A stretch of DNA of 64,000 nt, from positions 62,001 to 126,000 of the forward strand of contig NZ_JHXY01000007.1 of the NCBI RefSeq assembly GCF_000621585.1, given 5' to 3'. Both the position numbers and the translations under genes were made by a program. The notes below the pieces were generated by a model. That model had not been told where the DNA came from and searched no databases. It saw only the letters and a program-made list of their open reading frames with translations. This DNA is from [Eubacterium] cellulosolvens LD2006 (GTDB taxonomy: Bacteria; Bacillota; Clostridia; Lachnospirales; Lachnospiraceae). Each line of letters opens with the position of its first letter. Position 1 is the stretch's first letter. Of this stretch, positions 56,938-64,000 are shown piece by piece.

Positions 56938-57045
56938 CGCCGCGCGCAGATGCAAAGTCTCTGATCCCGCAAGTGCGCATCTTCAACTGATCATTTTGTG
57001 TCATAGATATTCCGGTGGAATTTCCTATCCAACAAAGATTACGTA
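56938..57045 (+). repeat. Mosaic repeat, copy R11 (diverged)
   Basis: GCGCGCAGATGC, CGCAAGTGCGCATC, ATTTTGTG and tail TATTCCGGTGGAATTTCC match type A modules with more differences. No hairpin terminator separates it from ftsX. Confidence 0.6.
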
Positions 57046-57116
57046 CAACACACAAAACGTTCTGCCGGTACGCAAAACGCCCGCCACTTCCTTCGAAGAG
57101 ACGGACGTCATAGACA

Positions 57117-58037
57117 TTATACATTGAGATGTTTGCGAATGGCAATCACTGAACCGATCAGTGCGATTCCTATTCCGAGCGCAAGTCCGATCGGAAGAAG
57201 AAGGCTGTACACGGAGTTCACCGGAAGCAGACCGTTCAGGAAATTGTTCAGTACGTCAAACCGCTGAAGAATGTAGTTGACTGCACTGTTGTATACAAAG
57301 TAAATGATGATCAGCGGGATCGCAGCTCCGATCAGACCGATCAGAATACCTTCCAGAATGAACGGAAGTCTGACAAAGGAGTTGGTCGCTCCGATCAGCT
57401 TCATGATTCCGATCTCTTCCCGGCGGACATTGATACCTGTCGTTACCGTCGTGTTGATCAGGAAGGCCGATACGACAAGAAGAATCAGAATGATGATTAC
57501 CGAGATCGTCGCAATCAGCTTGTTCATGGACGAAAGTGTGCTGGACGCCTGACGGGACTGGTTGACCTGACGGACTCCGTCCAGACCCTCGATGTAGGAT
57601 ACCAGCTGATCCTGCTGTTCAATGCTGTTCGGATATACCTCAAAGTGCGCGGAGTTCGCGAGAGGGTTGTCGTTGTTGTTCTTCCATCCCTCTGCCGCCT
57701 GCTCATTTCCCTTGAAGTATCTCTCGGAAAAACTCTCCCACGCCTGATCGGCGGAAACGTATCGGATTTTCTTGACCATATCCGTCTGGCTGCTGATGTC
57801 CGCGCCGATCATCTCGATGGACGCCTGATCAATGCCGTTGTCAAAAAATACAGTAATTCCGACATTCGTCTCTACGTTTCTCAGAATGTAGGAGAAGTTC
57901 AGTACGATCGAAAAAAATACGCCGAAAATAAAAATGCAGGCCGACATGGTTGCGATGGACGCAAGGGAGAACATCTTGTTTCGGACGATGTTCTTCATAC
58001 CCTGACCCGCATTATAAACAATACTTCTAATCTTCAA
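57117..58037 (-). CDS. ftsX: Cell division protein FtsX
   Basis: 306 residues if the TTG at 58037 is used, giving MKIRSIVYNAGQGMKNIVRNKMFSL, which matches FtsX N-termini and follows AGGGTGG; a GTG at 58058 is the alternative. Four membrane spans: near 25-50, then an extracellular domain (about 60-160), then three more from 170 to the end. With FtsE it forms an ABC-type complex that controls cell-wall hydrolases at the septum or sidewall. Overlaps ftsE by 11 bases. Confidence 0.92.
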   Translation of the reverse strand: MKIRSIVYNAGQGMKNIVRNKMFSLASIATMSACIFIFGVFFSIVLNFSYILRNVETNVGITVFFDNGIDQASIEMIGADISSQTDMVKKIRYVSADQAWESFSERYFKGNEQAAEGWKNNNDNPLANSAHFEVYPNSIEQQDQLVSYIEGLDGVRQVNQSRQASSTLSSMNKLIATISVIIILILLVVSAFLINTTVTTGINVRREEIGIMKLIGATNSFVRLPFILEGILIGLIGAAIPLIIIYFVYNSAVNYILQRFDVLNNFLNGLLPVNSVYSLLLPIGLALGIGIALIGSVIAIRKHLNV

Positions 58038-58710
58038 TATAGCCACCCTTTTCGTCACCGATGATGACGCCTTTCTTCAACCGGATCACTCGTTTCTGCA
58101 TCTTGTCGACGATCTCACGGTTGTGGGTAACTACAACGACGGTTGTGCCGCGCATATTGATCTCATCCAGGAGCTCCATGATTTCCTCTGAATTCTTCGG
58201 ATCAAGGTTTCCGGTCGGCTCGTCGGCCAGCAGAATGTCCGGGCGGTTGACCAGAGCTCTCGCAAGAGCAACTCTCTGCTGCTCACCTCCCGACAGCTCT
58301 CGCGGATAGGAACGGTACTTGTCTGCCAGTCCCACCAGTGTGAGAACTTCCGGTACTCTCTTCTTGATCAGACGGTTCGGCTTTTCGATGACACGCTGTG
58401 CAAACGCCACGTTCTCATATACGTTTCTGTCTTTGAGAAGACGGAAATCCTGGAACACACAGCCGATGCCGCGTCGATACTTTGCGATCTTGCCGCCCTT
58501 CAGTTTGTTCAGCTGCTTGCCGTTGATCGTGATCTCCCCGGACGTAGGACTGAGCTCTTTGAGCATCATTTCAATCATCGTGGTCTTACCGGAACCACTG
58601 TTTCCGACGATGAACACAAATTCACCTTTTTCAATGTTCAAAGATATATTGTCGACAGCGGGCTGCGTGCCCTTCTCGTATATCTTTGTAACATTTTCAA
58701 ATGTTATCAT
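58027..58710 (-). CDS. ftsE: Cell division ATP-binding protein FtsE
   Basis: 227 residues. Walker A GNSGSGKTTM (36-45), ABC signature LSGGEQQRVALARAL, Walker B ILLADEPTGNLD, and the FtsE-type FQDFRLL after the Q-loop. Powers FtsX. CAGGAGG before the ATG. 47 bases after the PucR/CdaR-type regulator gene. Confidence 0.96.
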   Translation of the reverse strand: MITFENVTKIYEKGTQPAVDNISLNIEKGEFVFIVGNSGSGKTTMIEMMLKELSPTSGEITINGKQLNKLKGGKIAKYRRGIGCVFQDFRLLKDRNVYENVAFAQRVIEKPNRLIKKRVPEVLTLVGLADKYRSYPRELSGGEQQRVALARALVNRPDILLADEPTGNLDPKNSEEIMELLDEINMRGTTVVVVTHNREIVDKMQKRVIRLKKGVIIGDEKGGYIED

Positions 58711-58757
58711 TTTTTTCCTCCTGTGAATCCAATGGAGACAGAAGAGATCCTACCGGA

Positions 58758-59849
58758 TCAGTAATCCAGTGTCTCCATGTACTTCATATACTTGACGACC
58801 ATAAGGGCGATCTTGAACGTGATCGCGTCTTCAAACACACGCAAATCCAGTCCTGTGCTCTTCTGGAGTTTGTCAAGCCGGTATACAAGGGTATTTCTAT
58901 GAATATAAAGCTGACGGGATGTCTCGGATACATTCAGGTTGTTCTCGAAGAACTTGTTGATCGTCGTGAGCGTCTCCTCGTCAAAGTCATCCGGAGATTT
59001 GTTTGAGAAAATCTCCTTGATAAACATTTTACAGAGCGGAATGGGCAGCTGATAGATCAGACGTCCGATTCCAAGAGAACTGTAGGCAATCACGTCTCTT
59101 CCGTCAAAAAAGATCTTGCCGACATCCAGGGCCATTCTCGCTTCTTTGTAGGATCTGGAAACTTCTTTGAGTTCCTTGACAATCGTTCCGTAGGCAATGT
59201 GTGTTTTGCCCTCCGGATCTCTGCCGATGATATCAAGCACATAGTTCGCGAATTTCTCAGCCGCCTCATAAGTGTCGTCCGGAGCAAGTTCTTTCACGAT
59301 AATGATACTCTTCTCATCGATGGCCGTGATGAAATCGCCCGTTTTTCCCGCGATCATATTCTTGATATTCTCCAGGTATCCCTGATGGTCTCTCTCCGGA
59401 GAAGTCTCAAGAATGTACACCACGCGGTGCGCATCCGGAACGATATGAAGTTTCTTCGCACGGTTGTAGATATCCACAAGAAGAAGATTATCGAGAAGCA
59501 GGTTCTTGATAAAGTTGTCCTTGTCAAATCTCTCCTTATACGCCGTGAGAAGGCTCTGTAACTGGAACGTCGCCATCTTGCCGACAAGGAGGTTGTCATC
59601 TCCCTCACCCTGCGCAAGAAGCACGTACTCCAGCTGATGTTCATCATATACCTTAAAGAACTGAACACCGCGGATGGTCTGGGAGTCAGCCTGTGACTGT
59701 GCAAAATTCAACAGGTCGTTTTTGCTGGCGTCCATATCCGGAACAGTTGAGACGAGCATCTTTCCCTCAACGTCAAAGACGCCAAAGTCCATTTTCGTGA
59801 TATTCTTCAGGCCGTCGATAGTGCTCTGCAGAATCTGATTCGAAATCAT
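58758..59849 (-). CDS. PucR/CdaR-type transcriptional regulator
   Basis: 363 residues. N-terminal sensor-like domain (1-110), a GGDEF-like module (about 120-265, with SRSYKEARMALDVG) and a C-terminal PucR HTH (NVSETSRQLYIHRNTLVYRLDKLQKSTGLDLR). Members respond to metabolites and activate transport or catabolic genes. No ligand is evident. Upstream of ftsEX, with no terminator between, so they may share a transcript. Confidence 0.85.
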   Translation of the reverse strand: MISNQILQSTIDGLKNITKMDFGVFDVEGKMLVSTVPDMDASKNDLLNFAQSQADSQTIRGVQFFKVYDEHQLEYVLLAQGEGDDNLLVGKMATFQLQSLLTAYKERFDKDNFIKNLLLDNLLLVDIYNRAKKLHIVPDAHRVVYILETSPERDHQGYLENIKNMIAGKTGDFITAIDEKSIIIVKELAPDDTYEAAEKFANYVLDIIGRDPEGKTHIAYGTIVKELKEVSRSYKEARMALDVGKIFFDGRDVIAYSSLGIGRLIYQLPIPLCKMFIKEIFSNKSPDDFDEETLTTINKFFENNLNVSETSRQLYIHRNTLVYRLDKLQKSTGLDLRVFEDAITFKIALMVVKYMKYMETLDY

Positions 59850-60155
59850 AGTTCTACCCTTCTTTCATTTTTAAGCTGCATATAACCAGCTACAGTAGCA
59901 GGTGCCGGTGAATCCCCCGGATTCATGGCAAAATGCCCAATAGCATAGCAACTACATTTTAATATAAAATGCACAAAATGGAAAGTATTTTTCAGTATTT
60001 TTTTATAGAAAACTATCTCTCTCGAATTTGTCGCTTGAAACTCAACGTTCCAATTTTAACACTTCTGTAACATTATTGCAACTCATTTCTTTTTCAGGCC
60101 TATTTTCGGAGGAAATCCGGGGAATAAGAGCATCTTTCCGGACAAAAAAACGCAT

Positions 60156-60197
60156 AAAAGCCCGATCTGCAACCGTTTTTTCTGACATAAGGGCTTT
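60156..60197 (-). terminator. Second hairpin after glnN
   Basis: Minus strand AAAGCCC/GGGCTTT stem with a long loop, then TATGCG and seven T. Plausible intrinsic terminator. The rest of 59850-60340 holds no gene; a GAATCC/GGATTC hairpin near 59910 precedes the regulator gene. Confidence 0.5.
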
Positions 60198-60232
60198 GAC
60201 CTGCCGCACAGAATCATGTACGGAATAATGCA

Positions 60233-60269
60233 CAAACCGCGGCTGCTGCAATTGCAGCGCCGCGGTTTG
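60233..60269 (-). terminator. First hairpin after glnN
   Basis: AAACCGCGG/CCGCGGTTT outer stem with an inner CTGCAATTGCAG palindrome, 72 bases after the stop. T-run is short. Confidence 0.45.
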
Positions 60270-60340
60270 TTTATATCTGTTGCGGAGAAATTTCCATGGC
60301 ATGAGAATATGAAAGGAATCATATCCGCGCTCCTCCCGGA

Positions 60341-62455
60341 TCAGACCTCGAAGAGAAGATCTCCGTAGGAAGGCATCGGCCACATGGACTTGTCCACGAT
60401 CTGCTCGAGCTCGTCGACGGGCTTGCGGAGCGCTGCCATGGCCGGAGTTACTTCTGCGTAGTAGTATTTCGCCTGGTCGCGTCCGACCTCCATCGCTCCT
60501 GCTTTGCTGTCCACCTCCATGAGTTTCTGAAGCGCCGTCTTTGTCTCTTTGAGAAGAGCGCTTGTCTGCTCGAGGAGTTCTTTCTGCACGCTGACCTCAT
60601 TGACGCCGGCAGCCTGCACGGCGATAATGGTCTCGGCGAGATCTCTGGTGTAGTTGATGATCGCCGGAATAATTCTCTTGGAAGCGATGTTGATCATGGC
60701 TTTCGCCTCGATGTTGATCGTCTTTGCGTAATACTCGTACTTGATCTCCGCTCTGGACTCAAGCTCTGCGCGGGTGAAAACCTTGAATTTCTCAAACATC
60801 GCCACAGTCTCGTCCGTGACAAGCTGCGGAATCGCATCCACCATATTGGAGATGTTCGGAAGTCCTCTTCTCTCAGCCTCTTTCACCCAGGCATCGGAAT
60901 AGCCGTTTCCGTTGAAGATAATTCTCTGATGCTCCGTAAAATTCTTCTTAATGATGTCGTGCACAGCCTCGTTGAAGTCCGGGGACTGCTCGATGATCTC
61001 GCTTGCTTCTGCGAAAGCCTCTGCGACAATCGTATTGAGAACAACGTTCGGCTCGGCGATGGAATCCTGGGATCCTACCATGCGGAACTCAAACTTGTTA
61101 CCGGTAAAAGCAAACGGTGAGGTGCGGTTTCTGTCCGTCGCGTCCTTGTAGAGTTCCGGAAGACTTGCAACACCTGTGTTCAGTGTCTCACCCTCCAGCG
61201 AGCGGTTGGCGCTTCCCGTGCTCACAAGCTGATTGACCACGTCATCCAGCTGCTCACCGAGGAAGATGGAGAGAATCGCCGGCGGCGCCTCGTTGGCACC
61301 GAGTCTGTGATCGTTTCCCGGATCTGCCGCGGACTCACGGAGCAGTCCGGCGTGAACATCGACAGCCTTGACGATACAGGAGAGGATCATCAGGAACTGA
61401 ATGTTCTCATGTGGAGTTTTTCCCGGATCAAGAAGATTGATTCCGTCATCCGTGGTGAGGGACCAGTTGTCATGCTTACCGGAGCCGTTGACACCGTCAA
61501 ACGGTTTCTCATGGAGAAGACATTTCAGGCCATGTCTTCTCGCGACTCTCTTGAGGGTCTGCATAATCAGCTGGTTCTCATCCGTGGCAACATTTGCCTC
61601 GGAATAGATAACGGCAAGCTCATGCTGTCCCGGAGCCACCTCGTTGTGCTCAGTCTTGGCCGTGACACCCATCTTCCAGAGCGCGATGTCGACATCCTTC
61701 ATGAAGGCCGCGATTCTCGGACGGATGGTTCCGAAGTAATGATCGTCCATCTCCTGTCCCTTGGCCGGCATGGTTCCGAACAACGTTCGTCCGGTGTAGA
61801 TCAGATCCTTTCTCTGAAGGTACTTCTCCTCGTCGACAATGAAGTATTCCTGCTCTGCGCCGACGGACGGGATGACCTTCGAGGAGGTGTCGTTGCCGAA
61901 AAGACGGATCAGCCGGAGAGCCTCGCGGTTGATCACTTCCATAGAACGGAGGAGCGGAGTCTTCTGATCGAGAGCCTCACCGGTGTAGGAGCAGAAGGCC
62001 GTCGGAATACAGAGGGTAGCTCCGCCCTCATCCTGACGTACAAAGGCCGGTGACGTGCAGTCCCAGGCCGTGTAGCCTCTGGCCTCGAAAGTCGCGCGAA
62101 GTCCTCCGGAAGGGAAGGATGAAGCATCCGGCTCACCCTTGATCAGCTCTTTTCCGGAAAAGCTCATCAGCGTTTTTCCAGAAGAGAGAGGAGCCGAAAT
62201 AAAGGAATCATGCTTCTCTGCCGTCAGGCCGTTCAAAGGCTGGAACCAGTGGGTGTAATGGGTCGCGCCCTTCTCGATGGCCCACTCCTTCATCTCATGT
62301 GCAATGACATCCGCTGTGGCGAGATCCAGATCTCCGCCCTCGTTGATGATCTTCTTCAGTGTCGCATAAACTTTCTTTGGGAGACGCTCCTGCATGGTCT
62401 CGTCATTAAATACAAGTTCGCCAAAGATATCCGCTGGATTAATGTATTCTGCCAT
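60341..62455 (-). CDS. glnN: Glutamine synthetase, type III
   Basis: 704 residues, the usual GSIII length and far longer than GSI. Makes glutamine from glutamate, ammonia and ATP. Family marks: FPSGGLRATFEARGYTAWD near 115-133, GAEQEYF with metal-binding Glu, HNEVAPGQHE and NRTSPFAFTGNKFEFR. The Shine-Dalgarno AAGGAGG is 25 bases from the ATG with a small hairpin between. Monocistronic, behind repeat R12, with no clear promoter. Confidence 0.95.
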   Translation of the reverse strand: MAEYINPADIFGELVFNDETMQERLPKKVYATLKKIINEGGDLDLATADVIAHEMKEWAIEKGATHYTHWFQPLNGLTAEKHDSFISAPLSSGKTLMSFSGKELIKGEPDASSFPSGGLRATFEARGYTAWDCTSPAFVRQDEGGATLCIPTAFCSYTGEALDQKTPLLRSMEVINREALRLIRLFGNDTSSKVIPSVGAEQEYFIVDEEKYLQRKDLIYTGRTLFGTMPAKGQEMDDHYFGTIRPRIAAFMKDVDIALWKMGVTAKTEHNEVAPGQHELAVIYSEANVATDENQLIMQTLKRVARRHGLKCLLHEKPFDGVNGSGKHDNWSLTTDDGINLLDPGKTPHENIQFLMILSCIVKAVDVHAGLLRESAADPGNDHRLGANEAPPAILSIFLGEQLDDVVNQLVSTGSANRSLEGETLNTGVASLPELYKDATDRNRTSPFAFTGNKFEFRMVGSQDSIAEPNVVLNTIVAEAFAEASEIIEQSPDFNEAVHDIIKKNFTEHQRIIFNGNGYSDAWVKEAERRGLPNISNMVDAIPQLVTDETVAMFEKFKVFTRAELESRAEIKYEYYAKTINIEAKAMINIASKRIIPAIINYTRDLAETIIAVQAAGVNEVSVQKELLEQTSALLKETKTALQKLMEVDSKAGAMEVGRDQAKYYYAEVTPAMAALRKPVDELEQIVDKSMWPMPSYGDLLFEV

Positions 62456-62487
62456 TCTTCTTTACCGGGATCAACCGGTGCCTCCTT
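62456..62487 (-). promoter_or_regulatory. Structured ribosome binding region of glnN
   Basis: AAGGAGG at 62481-62487, then CACCGG-TTGATC-CCGGT hairpin, then AAAGAAG and ATG. The stem may bring the distant site close to the start, or control access to it. Confidence 0.5.
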
Positions 62488-62520
62488 TGTAAATATTTGG
62501 AAGAGGTTTCTGTTATATAT

Positions 62521-62635
62521 CGAATGCCGCTTGCGACATTCGGCGCCACGCGTATGCGAAGCATTTATGCATTGCGCAAGTGCGCATCCCGCGTCGCGGG
62601 TTTATGTCACAGGATTTTCCTGTGACATAAACAAA
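62521..62635 (+). repeat. Mosaic repeat, copy R12 (type A)
   Basis: Hairpin CGAATGCCGC/GCGACATTCG, GCGCCACGCG, ATGCGAAGCATTTATGC, GCGCAAGTGCGCATCCCGCG and a compact tail palindrome TATGTCACAGGATTTTCCTG. It abuts the fbaA terminator and fills the upstream region of glnN. Confidence 0.8.
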
Positions 62636-62658
62636 GGGCGCCCCTTTTGGACGCCCTG
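62631..62658 (-). terminator. Terminator of fbaA
   Basis: Minus strand AGGGCGTCC/GGGGCGCCCT stem with TTTG following, merging into repeat R12. Confidence 0.7.
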
Positions 62659-62728
62659 ACTGTAAATCGCTCTTTTATTTCCGGAAAGACCAGACGTTTC
62701 TCCGGAGCAAAAACAAGCTCTCTTCGGC

Positions 62729-63592
62729 TCAGGCTTTGTTAACAGAACCGAAAAGCTCCATTTTCTCTTTCACTTTCGCCTTGATTGCCTCTGTACCAGG
62801 AGCAAGAAGTTTTCTCGGATCGAAGCCCTTGCCCTGCTGATCCTTTCCTGCCTCGATGTACTCACGAGTAGCCTCAGCGAATACGAGCTGGCACTCTGTG
62901 TTTACGTTGATCTTGGATACGCCAAGGGAGATTGCCTTTGCGATCTGATCATCCGGGATACCTGTACCGCCGTGAAGAACGAGCGGCATATCGCCTGTTT
63001 TATCTTTGATAGCTGCAAGTGTATCGAAGGAAAGTCCTGCCCAGTTAGCCGGATAAACACCGTGGATGTTACCGATTCCTGCTGCGAGGAAGTCAACGCC
63101 GAGATCAGCAATCTTCTTGCACTCTTCCGGATCTGCGCACTCGCCGGCACCTACAACACCGTCTTCCTCACCACCGATGGAACCAACCTCAGCCTCGATG
63201 GAAAGACCAAGCTTATGAGCAACAGCTACGAGCTCTGTTGTCTTCGCGAAGTTCTCCTCGAACGGAAGGTGGGAACCGTCGAACATGATGGATGTGAAAC
63301 CTGCTTTGATGCAGTCATAGCATGCGTCGTACTCGCCGTGATCCAGGTGAAGAGCAACCGGAACCGTGATTCCAAGGCTCTCATCCATTGCTTTAACCAT
63401 TGCTGCAACTGTCTTGTAGCCTGTCATATACTTTCCGGCACCCATGGAGACACCGAGAATAACCGGAGAGTTAAGCTCCTGTGCTGTAAGAAGAACAGCT
63501 TTTGTCCACTCAAGGTTGTTGATGTTGAACTGTCCAACTGCGTAATGTCCAGCCTGTGCTTTCTGAAGCATTTCTGCTGCGTTAACTAACAT
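62729..63592 (-). CDS. fbaA: Fructose-bisphosphate aldolase, class II
   Basis: 287 residues. Zn-dependent cleavage of fructose-1,6-bisphosphate in glycolysis. HLDHGEYD holds the catalytic Asp and a zinc His, GSIGGEEDG the flexible loop, and VLHGGTGIPD another zinc His with phosphate contacts. CAGGAGG before the start. Own promoter and terminator. A tagatose-bisphosphate specificity cannot be excluded. Confidence 0.93.
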   Translation of the reverse strand: MLVNAAEMLQKAQAGHYAVGQFNINNLEWTKAVLLTAQELNSPVILGVSMGAGKYMTGYKTVAAMVKAMDESLGITVPVALHLDHGEYDACYDCIKAGFTSIMFDGSHLPFEENFAKTTELVAVAHKLGLSIEAEVGSIGGEEDGVVGAGECADPEECKKIADLGVDFLAAGIGNIHGVYPANWAGLSFDTLAAIKDKTGDMPLVLHGGTGIPDDQIAKAISLGVSKINVNTECQLVFAEATREYIEAGKDQQGKGFDPRKLLAPGTEAIKAKVKEKMELFGSVNKA

Positions 63593-63688
63593 TTGATTTT
63601 CCTCCTGTTTGGAACTGAAATGATACAGCTAAATATATACATAAAAGCCGACCCGTAAACTGTTAAAAAGTCTACGAAATCAGTTCTC

Positions 63689-63718
63689 ATTATATACTAT
63701 ATGCTCGTAGATTGGCAA
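63689..63718 (-). promoter_or_regulatory. Promoter of fbaA
   Basis: Minus strand TTGCCA (63713-63718), 18 bases, TATAAT (63689-63694); leader of about 90 bases. Confidence 0.6.
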
Positions 63719-63728
63719 GTGTCAGATA

Positions 63729-64000
63729 TCAGTTGTTCGGAGACACGAGTTTTACGGGTTTTCTTCTGTTGAGGAAAAGCTGTAATTCTTTATGCCGGTT
63801 CTCAATCTCGACATAGGTGTGCGCGTCGCCGTACTCGCCGTCCAGCGTCCAGGCGATCTCCTCCGCGGACTCGATCGTCACCTTCTTCGCCTTGAACTTC
63901 TCGACAAGTGCTGTCGGTGCGCCGTTCAGAAGTGCCTGAATGATTTCGTTCACCTCGATCGGATTGGTCGGCGTGTGAACCAGCGTCACTTCAAAGAGAC
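63729..64000 (-). CDS. Diacylglycerol kinase (YegS/DagK-like), C-terminal part
   Basis: The last 90 or so residues of a gene entering from beyond the window. KKVTIESAEEIAWTLDGEYGD matches the conserved C-terminal beta-strands of the DagK/YegS lipid kinase family, in which W-x-L/x-D-G-E is typical. Such enzymes phosphorylate diacylglycerol or related lipids. The frame is open to the window end, so no start is assigned. Confidence 0.75.
   Translation of the reverse strand, partial: LFEVTLVHTPTNPIEVNEIIQALLNGAPTALVEKFKAKKVTIESAEEIAWTLDGEYGDAHTYVEIENRHKELQLFLNRRKPVKLVSPNN

Noticed and set aside
60042-60383. Minus-strand frame downstream of glnN
   Set aside because: It overlaps the glnN end and two hairpins, has no RBS and no familiar motif.

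Overview
The window reads as a chromosomal segment of an anaerobic, fermentative Firmicute of the Lachnospiraceae/Clostridia type. This is inferred from content: a separate AICAR transformylase plus PurO-like IMP cyclohydrolase instead of bifunctional PurH, a type III glutamine synthetase, an AUU-initiated infC with an L20-type leader, a CGAAC-N4-GTTCG SOS box at recA, low-GC-Gram-positive style Shine-Dalgarno sites (AGGAGG) and TTGACA/TATAAT promoters. Nearly all genes lie on the minus strand. The exceptions are aroC and one tRNA-Gly.

Layout. 1-5 kb: 5' part of lysA, a rhomboid-like membrane protein, aroC (+), and the infC-rpmI-rplT ribosomal operon. 5-13.4 kb: an anchored SGNH-hydrolase-like protein, a PD-(D/E)XK + XPD/DinG-type helicase, a Crh-like HPr paralogue, Mrp/NBP35, and the two last steps of IMP synthesis. 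13.7-24 kb: aminopeptidase P, hflX, a TPR lipoprotein, glmM, prfA-prmC-DUF1385, rpmE and rho. 24.2-24.9 kb: seven tRNAs (Leu, Lys, Gln, His, Arg, Gly, Pro). 25-33 kb: phosphodiesterase-rdgB-THUMP methyltransferase, then cell-wall genes (murF, ddl, YkuD L,D-transpeptidase) and a second methyltransferase. 33-39 kb: tRNA-Gly(CCC), a GH5 endoglucanase lipoprotein, a BTAD regulator with its partner, and a secreted CAP/DUF5648 protein. 39-46 kb: rny, an orphan HicB, recX, recA, an odd PucR-like/alcohol-dehydrogenase-remnant fusion, and glgA. 46-53 kb: general PTS (ptsHI) and a sucrose locus (scrB, scrA, scrR) with twin operators. 53-64 kb: uvrB, ctpA, ftsX, ftsE, a PucR/CdaR-type regulator, glnN, fbaA and the 3' part of a diacylglycerol-kinase-like gene.

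The genes are mainly housekeeping: translation, wall synthesis, DNA repair, sugar uptake and central metabolism. No prophage, transposase, CRISPR array or defence island is visible. The most unusual signal is intergenic. A modular palindromic repeat family (about 12 copies) sits against the T-tract of intrinsic terminators, in an orientation fixed by the direction of the terminated transcript. The one clear copy behind a plus-strand unit (tRNA-Gly) is inverted, as this rule predicts. A second, longer element family (two copies) also follows terminators and has conserved ends around a variable hairpin core. Among proteins, the fusion at 43807-44799, the aminopeptidase P with a lost metal ligand and the Crh-like HPr are the most worth checking.
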